Source: Monomorium pharaonis
Lineage: Eukaryota > Arthropoda > Insecta > Hymenoptera > Formicidae
Assembly: GCF_013373865.1 (NCBI RefSeq)
Contig: NC_050467.1
Coordinates: 35,201,132 to 35,265,131, forward strand
Direction of reading: 5' to 3'
Length of the DNA: 64,000 nt
Part shown: piece after piece, positions 1 to 12,699 of the stretch
Numbering within the stretch: position 1 is the first letter of the stretch
How the letters are laid out: each line of letters starts with the position of its first letter
Translations under genes and position numbers: made by a program
Notes under the pieces: generated by a model
Databases searched by the model: none
The model's input: only the letters and a program-made list of their open reading frames with translations
Told to the model about the DNA's origin: nothing

Positions 1-1887
1 GTTTTAATTAATTAAATTTATAAATATAGCTAAATTTATATTTTTACTCTTGATATAATTTTATTAAACTTACAATTGTTTTCTTAAAATGTATAAAATT
101 ACAAGAATTATTCGGATTAGGATATATACAAAGTTGACCTGGAAAAAGAAAAAAGTAATAGTTATATTGTAGCCCTAAGAGGAGTGGTTGGAAAAAATGT
201 CCTGGAAAAGATAATAAAAAATCTCCTAAAAATAAAATCTTATAACTATATTTACCTGGAAAGATTCACATAAGCGAACGAATACGTTTATTTAACCTAT
301 TATGTAATTTTCATTCCAGTGTCTTAAAACAGCGAATACGTAAGTTGGTAAAATTAGCAACTTTTACTCTCCATATCTGGGGAACAAAAAGCTGGCTTTA
401 TTTGAAGCTTTCTGAGGATTAATGCTTCATCATAAATCATTTAGTACCAGGTAGAAGTCATAAGTTCAAGAGTGAAAAAATGGGCTATTTTTGGGCTATT
501 TTTGCAATCGCTCTTTACAGTTAAAGTTAAATTTTCAGAAATGTTTACATAGTCATTCACCAACAAATATTTAGTTTTTGTGTAATGTAAAAATGTAATA
601 TCTGACATTATTATTATATTATATATATTACAAAAATGTGTACATTTAGTGTAAAAATGATAAAATTATTGTTTATTATTAATTGTTATTATGTAATTAT
701 AATTTACATCTAATATAAAAATATATTTACACAATTAAAGATAAAAGTAATTTTATTTAATTTTTGTAAAAATGCATTTTACATATTCCCACTATAAATT
801 GTGTATTTTTTATACATATTACTTACTTAATTTACATACTTTTTTTACAGGGTAGTAGATGATAAAAAATTGAAGATAGAAAGTAAGAAAAGATCGAATA
901 AAGACTATTAAAGTCTGCTTTAAAAGGATATCTCCACCAAGCAACTATTACACTTTTTTGTACAACTCGCCGTGGATGAACGGCGCGTATTTTAACTATG
1001 AAATTTACGCGTACGTACAACAGGAATAATACTACAAAAGTTATGTACGCGCTATGCACTAGTTGATCTACTAGCTATCTTCCGGTTTACCGAGTCCCGA
1101 TGGCACTGATTGCGCACGCTATTCGCTAATTATTATTCTAGGTGATTATTTAAAAAAAGGAAGAGTCGCTAGGCATCCCACGAAAATCTGGGCAAAAGAT
1201 CTAGAAGGTCGCAGAAAAATTTGGCTCTATTACGTGCGGGACTTGAGATTCTACCCTGTTTTACGTCTGTACACCTGCGTGCGTATTAATTCGTTATCAA
1301 ATTATGCATTAAAGATTGAGGATTGCAAAGTGAAGATTATAATTCATCTATTCAGAACGAATTAAGATTATCCGTTATTGATAGAATTCTAATCTCCAAT
1401 TCGTAATCTTCAATCTTTAAAACATAGCGGGTATTAGAGTTTTCCTTGCGTTGATTGCCCATCCGCAATCTCTAATTTTGCAGTTTTCGATAGACTTGAA
1501 TGAAACTCCGTCGTTACGTACGTGGAATCAATAAACGTTGCAAAGTAACGAATTATATTTGCAAATATATATCAATATTAAATCGAGTTGTAAAATTTAG
1601 ATCGATGCTTTTCTCTACGTGTTGCTCCCTAAAGAGATAAAATTGCATATAAAAGAAAATATTCTTCCAAAAATATCAAGACTATTAAATTTCTATGATC
1701 TATAACGAATTTAAAGATATGGTAACTGTAAAACGACATAAACTTCGAAGAATTTTATTACGAGTATAATTTTAGTATCAAATTTAGTGTCAAATTAAAC
1801 AAAATTCTTGCTATAATTTGATAAAATTTTTATTATACTTATTACATATAGTATATTTACTTTATTTTTATTTATATAATTTTTATA
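1..1887. other. AT-rich DNA without a recognisable gene
   Basis: Mostly A/T runs. A less AT-rich patch at about 950-1560 contains no open frame with exon-like borders. This lies downstream of the Bcas3 short 3' end. Nothing else can be supported. Confidence 0.5.
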
Positions 1888-2926
1888 TACACTGGCGCAA
1901 AAAAACGGGAAAAAAATTTTGACCAAATTTTTAGGCAATCTTCAAAGTGACCTAACTTTGTGGAAAATTACATGAACTTTTTTTAAATTAAAGGGCAAAG
2001 ACTCTACTTTAAAAATCCCTAGACGAAATTTTGATTTGTTAAGTGTAACCTTTTTATATCGCATGAAAAGCAAACATGTTTTTTTTTATTGAAAGAAGTA
2101 AAAGTTTGTTATTATTTTTCACAAGTTTCTCGTTAAAATTTTGCTAATATTAATCCAGATTCTTAAAGCTCATACTTTTCTAAGCAATAAAAAAAAATAC
2201 ATGCCGATACGATGTTTTTTGTTAATTATACACGAGTTTGAAATTTACACTGCATTTTATGGTATTTTAGCGATTAAATACAGTATTCTTGGGATACCAT
2301 GCAACGGTATCAATATGATATTGCACATTAATTGTATTCGTGTTTAACTCAATCATATCTCTGTCATCAGAGTGACCCAATGTGCACTACGTAGATGTTG
2401 ACAGTCGGATTTTGCTCTTCATGTGGCTCTGAAATTCATCGGTGGAAATTTGCACAAATAAAATCAATGTGCAATATCATATTGATACCGTTTCATGGTA
2501 TCCAAAAAACTGTATTTATTCTGTATTTATTCGCTAAAATACTCTAAAATGCAGTGTAAATTTTCAACTCGTGTATAATCAACAAAAAACATCATATCAA
2601 ATGTATTTTTTTTTAAATTGCTTAGAAAAGAGTAAGCTTTAAGGATCTGGATTAATATTAGCAAAATTTCAACAAAAACCGTGTGAAAAATGATAACAAA
2701 CTTTTACTTTTTTTAATGAAAAAAAAAGTTTAGTTTTTATGTAATATAAAAGGGTCACACTCAGCAAATCAAATTTTCGCCTAGGGATTTTTAAAGTAGA
2801 GTCTTTGCCCTTTAATTTAAAAAAAGTTTATGTAATATTGATGATTTTCCGTAAAGTTACGTCACTTTGAAAATTGCCTAAAAATTCGGTCAAAATTTTT
2901 GTCCCAGTTTTTTTTGCGCCAGTGTA
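1888..2926. mobile_element. TA-flanked palindromic MITE, 1.04 kb, mariner/Tc1-like
   Basis: The left end reads TA-CACTGGCGCAAAAAAAC and the right end is its reverse complement, closing with GCGCCAGTG-TA. The two halves (about 1890-2350 and 2470-2926) are near-perfect reverse complements along their length, separated by a core of about 110 bp. TA flanks fit the Tc1/mariner target. No transposase frame is present; the short open frames inside are by-products of the palindrome. Confidence 0.82.
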
Positions 2927-3966
2927 TTTATATAATTTTATATATTTATATAATATTTATATAATTATAATTACATACATATAGTAAATTTTTTAATTAA
3001 ATGTTATTAAAATTAAAAATAAAAATCTTCAAACTTTATGTTATTTTCTGATTGCCATGGTTTTAAAAGGGTTAAGTTCTAAGAGATAATTTCTTTCCAT
3101 GTGATGACGGATTATCTAACAAGACACCAGGTTATGATAATAATCGATTTGGATGAAACTTATTCTATCGATATATTATCACGTCAAGTATTATTTGGTA
3201 AACGGATAATCGGCAATACTCAATACCATTCGCGAGAAAATCGCGAGTAAAAATTATTGTAAAAATTATGGTAAAAATAAATTTGAAACGTTTTATTTAT
3301 GTAGAAGTAGACGGAAGAGTACAAGTTGTAGGATATTTATCATAAAAACAAACGAAACAGTAATTCGCACGACATCTTGAGCATCGTATAAAAACCGCCT
3401 TTTTGCAGTTACATGGTTACAGTTTTAAAATATCTACCAGAAAACATACTTCGTTTACAATGTTTACATTCATAAACTCTTCTCTTTCATTTGTTAGTTT
3501 TGACGCAAACCATGCATACCGTAACATTTATTTGCGTTGTGTATATTTTATTGCTGTCATTACTGTTTAAAAATAAAATTACATCTATTAATTTCCGGTC
3601 ATTCTACAGAATATATAACAAATTTAGGCAAAGAAAAAAAATGCACTTTTATGAAATAAATAATTAAAACGTATTATATTAAGGGGTTATATCACTGTAA
3701 ATTTGAAAAAAATTTTTTTGCTTAAATGCCTTAAAAATAAGGTCTAATTGGTTTTATAGCTTAAAACATTTTTATGATGTTTTTATGAACGTACAGTCGC
3801 AGCGCCGTTCTGAGCGTATCTCAACACGGCCGCCGCGCACACTTAGATCTTTGAATTTTTTTTCATAGGTAACAAGTAACTTACTTTCGAATAATGAGCT
3901 TCCCCAAGTAATTGTAAATGACATTAATAATTGTTTAAAAAAGGAATGAGAGCTTCAATGCTACAG

Positions 3967-4274
3967 TTTGGAATATAGCACCGAAGAGTTTTTCAAGCGG
4001 CAAGACAATATTTGACATAGCTACTGATATTGCAGTGTGTGTTTAATGAGGTTTATGTAGCATTATGAAAATCATGGAGCTACTAGGTATCGTCATTGGA
4101 CCAAATTACTACAATTATTGTGTAGAAGTTAACGAGATGCGCGTACAACAGGCTGAACGCTCGCTCATGAATGTCGCAAAAAAGCGCTTATCTTCTACAT
4201 CGTCTCGTAAATAGAAAGAGGAGGAAGATATCGCCATAGAAGGGCAATTATATGGTCCTGGCATCGCAGACTAA
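3967..4274 (+). pseudogene. Mutator/Kolobok-type transposase fragment, broken
   Basis: One frame reads, with stops, ATVWNIAPKSFSSGKTIFD, IATDIAVCV, two stops, then MKIMELLGIVIGPNYYNYCV, EVNEMRVQQAERSLMNVAKK, a stop, and KEEEDIAIEGQLYGPGIAD ending at TAA 4272-4274. The GxxxGPNxYN, RxxxAERS and LxGQLYGxGIAD pattern resembles the conserved C-terminal part of uncharacterised Mutator-like transposases common in insects and other animals. Four in-frame stops and no N-terminal part show it is dead. Recognised from memory of the family only. Confidence 0.5.
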
Positions 4275-4419
4275 GGCCAGTATTCATAATCAAATCTTAT
4301 ATTTAAAATCATCTTAAGTACCGTTTTAAGATGTTGTCAACCAATCACAGAGCCGTATTAGCATCTTAAGACATTACTTGAGACGATCTTAAAATAAGAT
4401 TCGACTATGAATATTGATC
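4275..4419. mobile_element. PIF/Harbinger-like MITE, copy 1 (145 bp)
   Basis: Terminal repeats GGCCAGTATTCATAATCAA and its inverted partner end at 4419. The element is flanked by TAA on both sides (4272-4274 and 4420-4422). A second copy at 42429-42574 is flanked by TAT. A three-base TWA target duplication with GG-starting ends is the PIF/Harbinger pattern. The left duplication is also the stop codon of the transposase fragment. Confidence 0.8.
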
Positions 4420-5079
4420 TAAAAGTAAAAAAATTAGGACCTAAAAATTTTTACGTGTAAAAGGTAAAAAATCGTTTTTGAAACTTTAAACGCGTTTTTC
4501 CCGAAACTGTATTTTTTAAATTGGCTTGCAATATAACTGTAACAATTTTGGTTCGATTTACTTGAAATTTTAACAGTAGTTTTAAAACAACATTCTGCGA
4601 GGTATCCGTACCATGTACGGATTTTTCGATTAGTTGAACTTTTTATGTTATGAACCGTTTTTTGCGTCAATTTTTACCTAAAAACACTATTTTGACTTTA
4701 AATGTTTGCCTTTTTTAAAAAAATATTTTTTCAATTCTCCACGTGGTCCACTAGGTAATTTAATGTAGATTAAAAAAAAAATTTTTTTTGTTTATAAGTC
4801 AACAATTAAAGTCGCTAGCCTGCAAGTTCCGAAGCCCCTTAAAAAAAGTTTTCTTATGATAATTCTTGCGCCGCCATTTTTAAATAAAATATTACAAAAA
4901 AATTTTTTTTAAGTTTAATATGTATATTAAAAAGTATATTCATTTTAATATAAAAAATTTTTTTGACATAAAAAAAATTGAATATGTACGTCATTTTCGT
5001 GTTGCTGGTATAACCTCTTAATTTTATGTTAAAAAATTGTATGTCATTAAAAAATTTTTTTACTCAAGAAAAAAAAATT

Positions 5080-5148
5080 GCTCATCAAGACTTGAACTCG
5101 CAATGTCAAAATTATAAGTCTAGCACGCTGCCGCTGTGTTACGCACTT
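5080..5148 (-). other. tRNA-like pseudogene or SINE head
   Basis: The minus strand shows an A-box-like AACACAGCGGCAGCGTGCT, an anticodon-like loop CTTATAA (TAT, isoleucine-type) and a B-box-like GAGTTCAAGTC with spacing close to a tRNA. The acceptor ends do not pair, so it is not a working tRNA gene; a tRNA-derived repeat is the better reading. Confidence 0.45.
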
Positions 5149-5511
5149 CTTACTGAAAAGGTCTTTGGGCATTCGTTGATATGGCGCTCGTAATTTTTAC
5201 TCACGATTTTCTCGTGAAAGGTTGAGTATTGCCGATTATCCTTTCACCCAGTAATACTTGATATAATAATATATCGATAGAATAAGTTTCATTCAAATCG
5301 ATTATTATCACACTCTCGTGTATTCTTGTAAATTTCTTTTGTTCCATAGAACAAGACAATAATAGAGATTGAAGAATTAGAAAGATGAATAAATATCAGT
5401 CCACAAAGACCGATGTAGACTTGGCGAAGAAAAATAGAAAGAAGAAACTTGGCGAAATTTTACTAATATCCAATGGAGTACAATGTTCTTGTACTCGTGA
5501 ATACTCGCTGA

Positions 5512-5521
5512 GAGAGAGAGA

Positions 5522-5564
<43 letters not shown>
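5512..5564 (+). repeat. (GA)n microsatellite
   Basis: A nearly pure GA tract of about 50 bp after an interrupted GAGAGAGAGTGT start. The open frames across it on both strands are repeat artefacts. Confidence 0.95.
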
Positions 5565-5569
<5 letters not shown>

Positions 5570-8057
5570 AACACCTATTTACATGTATATACATATGAAT
5601 TGCCAAGTTTTCGTGGTATACTCTGGCGCGCTATGTTGCATACATTTCTCGCAAAATCTTATCTCAGGATCTATACTTAGCGTACTAATTAAACCGGCCT
5701 TGTTCACATTTTCTCACTGCTGATATCTCAACGTCAAGAACTCTCCATTTGATCTGAAATACAATAAGACAGATAGACTGATCGGTTGTGAAGGGATGAA
5801 ACGCGAATTTCAAGGAACTTAGCGCAACATTTTCTTCTTTGCATTGCGCTAACAATGAATCAATCAGATACGTTTTCATATGAAAAAGATATAAATATAC
5901 ATAAAAATATGTTTCATTTACATATTTGCTTTTATATAAGAAATATATATTTAATGTAGAAGCAACGATTATTGCTCGTTTTTCTTCTTCTATTTCTTTT
6001 GAAAAATTTTGAATTTTTTATCAATCCGATAAAGTATCAATTATTACACGCAGTTACATATCTGTATATTTTGAGTCAAGTAAATGAATTATTTGTATAT
6101 GAAAATAATAGTTTTGCTGAAGTATATATAAAAATTAGGCTAGATATAAATGTGAAATAATTATGTTGGATTATCTCAATAATATTATATATATTTAGAT
6201 AATTATAAGGATTGAACGTTTAATATTTAACGCACAAAATATAAATAATCTGTATTAACTATATTTCACGTGTCAGATAAGTAAACAATAATCTCTCAAT
6301 CATAGAAGATTCAGATTTCACTATAAGATTATAAAAATTGCATTCTTTCATTTTTAATATTATACATTTATTTTACCAATGTTATTTTTGCTATAGTCAA
6401 GAATATTAACAATCTTATAATTTAATTACTATTGTGTTATCTAATTTGTAACAATTTGCATTGCTTTTGAAAACTAATAAAAAATAAAAAGTTAAACCGA
6501 GATCAAAATAAATCAAAATTGATTGAAATAAGTTATTTTATGTTCAGATTAAGAAATGTTTGAATAATTTTTAGGATTATATAAGATATATGTCTTCCTT
6601 CCTCCGACCAATTATATACAGAATTAAATTATATACAGATATTTTTATCGTAAAATATTTCCAGACTTTTTAATCTCTATTAAGATTAACAATTATAATA
6701 TTTATTACTTTAAATTGTTATTTAAAAAATAACATCATCTAAAAATCACGAAAAATTATTAATATGTTTATCTAACATTCATCCTAAGAATGGCAAAATC
6801 TCCATTTTTAAATCACACTTAATAAAATTCGATTTAATTTTTAATATGATAGATAAATGCAATGGATTTAAAGTTCTTTTGATGGATTAAAAGAATTATT
6901 CTAATGTAATTATTTGTAATTATTCTCTAAATCTGGCCTAACTTTTATATAAATATTTTAATCAAACCGTTTGCTGAATTTGAATCACCTAAAGTCGACA
7001 TGCTATTGAAAGAACGCGAGTGGAACGGAATATTCACATAAAAATCATGGAAATATTCGTGTAAGTTCGAATAATAGATCGCGAAGATTACATACCAACA
7101 AATTACACGAGGGAGGGATGTACAAATGTAATTATCACAAATGCAGACTGCAGACTCGTCGAAAACGTACGTCGTGAGTGCGTGCATATATGTCCCCACA
7201 GAGACAGATAAAAATATGAAAAAGTACAAAAATATAGGGACTGATAACCAGCGTAAAGTAGTCTCTTAGATATCAATACACCGATCTCAAGAAAAATCGG
7301 AAAACGAAATTTTTTCGTAACTCTCATGCAGCACGGATTTTTTTCTTCTTTCTGCAGAATATGCGAGATGTACGCACGAGAACGCAACAAAAGTCACTTT
7401 CATTTTTACGACAATAGCTTCGAGGCTTCTCTATTTAGAGAATTGTACCAGAGAAAAGCCCATTACATTTATGGAGCAAACGAATCACTATGGAATTACC
7501 ATAGAACAATAGACCAAGCGGCAACAAGAAAAAAACAAGACAATGGCAAATTACGCTTGACTCTGATAGAAAGAAGAAAAACACATTTATCTGTGCGTTT
7601 ACTGCACGCGTTTCGTATTAAAGTTGCGGCCAGCTTAAATGGCTCCTAGACGATCAATAATATTGTGCAATGTTCTAATGTTATGCAATAATATTGTGCA
7701 TCTAAGAACCGCTTTACACACGTGGCTAGGAGACCTTATCACCCTTCTTCGATGCCACATTTCTCTCTCATCCTTTTTACTCATATTATTAACAATTCTT
7801 CAATTTGTTCTCATACACACGTACACATACATATGCATTGTCTTCATTTTATTTTACCGTTCTATTTGATGCATTTTATGCCTTTCTCGTCTGTTCCACT
7901 GTGTGATGTATTCCGTATATATCAACAAAACGTACAAAAACAGAGTTTTGCGTAGTCGATGCGATTTAGAAAGATAAAGTTAAATGCGGTTGCACGTCAC
8001 AATAAAGTAGCCCTACTCTTTCGAACAAGAATTTATCTTCCAAGAAGAATATCTTCT
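5565..8057. other. 3' flank of Bcas3, no gene seen
   Basis: AT-rich DNA with several short open frames of no recognisable content. Around 7632-7715 a segment with AATAATATTGTGCA repeats recurs, diverged, at 8585-8645, on either side of exon 10. Confidence 0.5.
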
Positions 8058-8063
8058 TTTATT
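8058..8063 (-). terminator. Polyadenylation signal candidate for the short Bcas3 transcript
   Basis: TTTATT on the plus strand reads AATAAA on the minus strand, 84 to 89 nt after the TGA of exon 10, with purine-rich DNA around it on that strand. Position and sequence are right for a 3' end, but a chance match is possible in such AT-rich DNA. Confidence 0.45.
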
Positions 8064-8146
8064 CTTCTTCTTCTCTTTATCTTGCTCTTTCTTTATCTGA
8101 GACAGCGCAGCCACTTGGGCAGCATGGCCGCGCATCTCAAATAATC

Positions 8147-8301
8147 TCAAATGGAGCCGCTACTATCACCAGGAAACACCATCATATTCTCGGCTCCGTA
8201 CGACGGTGTCGGCGAGCTTCTCGCGTCCAGAGACGCTCTGCTAGCGGAGCTGAAGCTGCTGGAGCTCAGATCCTCATAACTGGCCACCGACTGGCTGCCA
8301 C
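8147..8301 (-). CDS. Bcas3: BCAS3 short terminal exon 10 (residues 768-818, stop)
   Basis: 155 nt from the acceptor TTATTCCAG|GT to TGA at 8149-8147, entered in phase 1. It encodes 50 Ser-rich residues containing GSQSVASYEDLSSSSFSSAS and ending VFPGDSSGSI. It resembles the Ser/Gly tail of human BCAS3 (GSIETLSNSSGSTSGS). It is distinctly GC-richer than the surrounding DNA, as coding exons are. A consensus polyadenylation hexamer (AATAAA on the minus strand) follows about 85 nt after the stop. Confidence 0.82.
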
Positions 8302-8389
8302 CTGGAATAAATAACGGAAAGGTTTACTAACAAATTAGTGACGAGAAGCAGATTTCTCGTGCATAAAACTCGTCGCGCATCTTTGAAAT

Positions 8390-8570
8390 GAATCCTAGAT
8401 GAACAATAATATTTGTTCGTCTAGAGTTTGTTTTGAACTGTCTAGAGAAATATTATACAATAGTATTGTACAAGATTATACAATATTATACAATAGTATT
8501 GTACAAGAAATAGCATACAATAGTACTATACAATATTTCTCTAGGTACTTAATTCAAAACAAACTCAATA
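8390..8570. mobile_element. Palindromic MITE-like repeat in intron 9
   Basis: GAGTTTGTTTTGAACTGTC and TAGAGAAATATTATACAATA on the left recur inverted on the right before AATTCAAAACAAACTC. The centre carries direct copies of TATACAATAGTATTGTACAAG. It lies just upstream of exon 10 in the transcript. Confidence 0.6.
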
Positions 8571-9999
8571 TAGCCTCAAGAAAATTAATAATATTATGCA
8601 ATATTCAAATATTGTGCACTAATATTGAGCATCTAGAGACCGCTTAAAGGAGAATCATGTTGCGTATATAAAAAAGGTTTTGTTAAAGTGTCTGAAGATT
8701 TAGCTAAATACAGTTATAAAATATATTATGTTGGACCATCAAAATAATATTATTAGATGCTCAAGATAATTATTAGAACATCAAAACTGTTCAGCAACAT
8801 TATTATCGTACTCGAGCGTTCTGCATAATTATTTTCATAGCTTAACATAATTATTTTTAGATTTGTATCTGAAACTAAATTTTTAGATACTTCAGCAAAC
8901 TGATCTTTTCGTATAATAAAGATGCTTATAGTTTATTGGCTGGTTAGTCTACGTCATTGGTCTTAAGGAATTAAGGAAAAAATATTTTTTTTAATAATGA
9001 AAACTTGACAGTTTGCAAACCGATTTTAGAAGGTGCACATTAAAAGTTCTCTCGTTGAGTTAATAAAAATAAAACACAATTGAGATTAAAATTGCACTTA
9101 GAAGGAAAAAGAAGAAATTAAATCAAGATTCAAAGACAAAATATTTATTTATAATCAAGTTCTCAAGTCACTTCATCTCATTGCATTAGTAAAATTTATT
9201 AGTAAATTTATAAATTATAATTAGAATCTATTAGTAAATTTTTCCTTGAGACCGATGATACATGTGCCAATAAATCCTTTACTAGAGCCAAACAAGATAT
9301 CTTGATCTGTATTCACATGTTTATTCAGCGCCGCACATGACTACAATTTAAAATATATCATTAACTCATAAAAAATAAAAAGCAAAAATGTCTCAACATA
9401 GAGACGAGTATAATTTTAACAATTTAAAGCTCCCCAATTGCATGATGTAACATTATACAATAGTATACTTTATTAGGAAGTATACTTATGTAACAGAGTA
9501 ATTAGTTGTAAAAGTTAATAAAAATTTTAAATAAGACATTAATAGAAGATTAATAGAAGACATTAACAGAAATTAATAGAACTTTGAATAAAATATAATG
9601 AAATTGTACTAAAATTATAGTAAACAATTTTTCGAAATTTATTTTGTCCTACTATAATTTTTGAGGGTGAATTCTAGGAAAAATTTCTTTCTGTGTATAC
9701 ATAAATGCCATACGTAATACATGAGCGCACGTACGCACATACACACATACACACAAAGTTATTAAATTTAATTATATCTATACAGAAAAAGTTGAAGTTG
9801 TATTGATGATATTGGCTAATGGTAATTTAATTAAATAATAACAGATTTAAATTGTTTAACACATTTTGACACATATATACACAATTATATATGTCAAATG
9901 CGCAAAGTGTAATATTGTATTGCACGACTCAATTGCAACAAAGTATAAATGTGTACACTGTGTACACAGTTTGGATAATTAGAATTATTTTTCAATACT

Positions 10000-10233
10000 T
10001 ACCCTGGTGAAAATGTAAAATCGGAGCGTAAGTCGAATGTAAAGGGAGAGTAATAGAAGCGTTAACAAACGTTCTACGAAACGTAAATTGAAACAATGAA
10101 ATGTAAAAGAAGTGTTAACGCTTCTTTTACATTTCATTGTTTCAATTTACGCTTCGTAGAACGTTTGTTAACGCTTTTATTATTTTCCCTTTACATTCGA
10201 CTTACGTCCCGATTTTACATTTTCAGCAGGGTA
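10000..10233. mobile_element. TA-flanked near-perfect palindromic MITE (234 bp)
   Basis: Ends TA-CCCTGGTGAAAATGTAAAA and inverted TTTTACATTTTCAGCAGGG-TA. The halves mirror each other with few mismatches around a centre near 10118, where AAGTGTTAACGCTT abuts. Non-autonomous, mariner-like by its TA flanks. Confidence 0.85.
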
Positions 10234-11156
10234 TGTCTATACCCTTTTGCATTTAATTTCTAATAGTGATAGAAAGTGCATTTTCAACATCATTTATAGC
10301 CGCCACATGATTAGTAACTATTTAATTATCATTAGAAAACAAATACTCTACCAGTAGTCCTCGAGCTAAGTACAAATGTGTAGTATTCAACGATTACGAC
10401 AATTGGAACGCAACTTGTGTCTAAGAATATTGCAATTGGAAAGCATTTAATATTAATAAAAAATAAAATTTTATTAAAACAAAATTATAACGTGTCTCAT
10501 ATACATATTCAAATGCGCTGTGACATCTTGCTTGCATCAGAATGCTCCACGAACATCCAAGAACTCTTGTGTTTTTAAAAAGTCAAACTCGCAATCAGCG
10601 CTAAATATGCGATGCAAATACAAATCTACAAATATATACATCGTAAGTCGTAATTAAGAGGACGAGAAACTTTTCAAGAAAAATAGCATGCGTATGCGTT
10701 ATGACTATATACTTTTATTTTCATTTTATATTGTTTTGTCTTTTTTTCTCCTTTATGCATTAGCAACCATTCCATGGTAAAGCGTCTCTCTTCCACGAGC
10801 TGACATCTCTCGCACGATGTCTCTCTCGAGCGAGTCGGACATTTCGTTTTGTTATTTTGTCTGATTTTTTTTGTACATTTGTCATTACAATTATTAATGT
10901 CAGTTTGTGTATTTTACATTACATCTCGGCGTACTTCCGCTACAATCGATTGTACGCCGTGGAAGAAAAGCGTCGCGTACTTCGCTCGCTTCCTTTCTAC
11001 TCGTTCTCGTGAACGATTCCCCCGATCGGTTAATTTAATTAAATGAGATCATGTCAAGCGACACACGCAGCTCGATCCCGTTTAATATAAAAAACGGGAG
11101 AAGATAACGTCGCCGATTCTTTAATTCGTTTTAGCTATTAACTGTTTTAGATCTCT

Positions 11157-11513
11157 GCGCACTGAAAAAAGAAATTGTTAGCTTGATTAAATTTATAAAT
11201 TTGTTTGTGACCTGATAAAAATATAAATATAAATATTTCACGCAGAAAAGAATTAGCCAGTTGTCGTGGCGTGGGATAAAAAAAGTTATGTGAATTAACG
11301 CGGGAATTAATGCGCAATCTATTTATATAAATCGGTATCTTGCATAGTCAATTAATTTCGTATAACTATCATATTGATATATAAATTAAAATTTCTTGCG
11401 ATTCGATACTTAATTTTTCAACGGCAAATGTGTAACTTTAAAAATTGAGTCATGAAGAAATTTAATCAAGTTGAAAAACTCAAATCAAATTAACAACTTT
11501 TTTCTTCAATGCG
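11157..11513. mobile_element. Member of a CACTGA-ended dispersed MITE family
   Basis: Begins GCACTGAAAAAAGAAATTGT then TTGATTAAATTT, and ends inverted with TTTAATCAAGTT and CAACTTTTTTCTTCAATGC. Related copies are at about 13675-13918, 17430-17680, 19480-19566, 24730-25262, 29505-29750 and 30455-30540. The shared motif is (T)TAACTTGATTAAATTT next to CAAGTATTTATATATTTAAG. Confidence 0.6.
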
Positions 11514-12509
11514 GGAACTCTTGAATAAATTGGATATTCTTAAATTTTGGAATTAACATCAAAAGTGCATTCCTGAGAGTGTTCCCTACAAGTTACGTCA
11601 TGAAAATTTTAAGAACTATTCACGCGTGGAGTCCGATTTTATCTTTTAAGAAAAAGAGTATCGCAATTTAAGAGGAGGAAACAAGAAGACCCTTAGATCT
11701 GTTTAGCTCGTGGTTCATCGATGATTGAAACCGGAACATTCGTAAGATAAGATTCTCAAAAATAATTCGGTCAGTTAAACAAAAAAAAACTGCTCTGATC
11801 TGCGACACTCTTTCTCACGCGATATGTATTACACATGCAATAACGAGTACATTTAAATTGCTTTTGCAATTCGCACAAGAGTCAGTCATTCATTGGTAGC
11901 AAAATAAATAGAGCATAAAGTTAAAATTGTACAGCGATTCATAAAAAAAAAATAATACTGAGCACCGTTCCTGTGCATTGAGAAAATACTACTCAGATTC
12001 ACCGAACAAGCTAATACAAATAATATTTTCTTATTCCCTTTTCCTTTTTGCGTTAATTATTATTTATCTCTCTCTACTTTGGCTCATCCGAGCTCATTTT
12101 TCCTCATTGCACATCCGAGGAAATAACACAAATCGACTGACCATAGACTTACATCAAATTTAATTAAAGCATGTGACAGGTCTTGTTCGGACTTTGGCAT
12201 TGCAAACATCACACAAGCGTCGTATACATTCTTACATATCCGCATGGCCGTTTCCCATCATCATGAATCATTTACGAGAATGAGATAAAGGACTCACGAA
12301 CGAGACTGACAAAAGTTCTTCACAACAAGCACACTAAACGAACTTACAAGTTAAAGCTTATCAAAGAGAAATAGGGCTTCCGCTTTTGTCTTAAGTCGGA
12401 CAAATAAATACACTGGAATTTCATAATCAGTGCCAAGTTGCCAACTCTGACTCACAAGCAACCCAACTCCATCCCCAACACAGTAATAACCGCCTCCATC
12501 AGAGGCTAT

Positions 12510-12655
12510 AGCCTTAAAAATGGCGCTTGTCTATCAATACTAATTTAAAATTGTCGACTTGAACTCGTAAGCAATCATCCTTACAACAATATTCGTTGCT
12601 TACGAGTTAGAGTGACAACTTTGAATTAATAAAGATAGGCGGGCCGATTTTTTCG
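12510..12655. mobile_element. Short inverted-repeat element
   Basis: CTTGTCTATCAATACTAATT and GTAAGCAATC on the left are mirrored on the right by TTGCTTACGAGTT and AATTAATAAAGATAGGCG. A 30-bp direct repeat, CCTGTGCATTGAGAAAATA, occurs at about 11970 and 12665 around it. Confidence 0.5.
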
Positions 12656-12699
12656 CACCATACCTGTGCATTGAGAAAATATGCGTGACTGAAGCAGCA

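Larger units (their letters stand above)
3679..5021. mobile_element. TTAA-flanked Kolobok-like element, degraded
   Basis: Left end TTAA-GGGGTTATATCACTG, right end CTGGTATAACCTC-TTAA (inverted). TTAA duplication with a GG-starting terminal repeat suits the Kolobok superfamily, as does the transposase fragment it encloses. It is nested inside the 3135-5310 element. Confidence 0.65.
3135..5310. mobile_element. Outer inverted-repeat element, 2.2 kb
   Basis: The stretch starting TGATAATAATCGATTT at 3135 recurs inverted as AAATCGATTATTATCA ending at 5310. The arms match over roughly 120 bp (3135-3255 and 5190-5310), including the GATAATCGGCAATACTCAA segment. The interior holds a TTAA-flanked element, a MITE and a tRNA-like stretch, so this is a composite that grew by later insertions. 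Superfamily not assigned. Confidence 0.7.
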
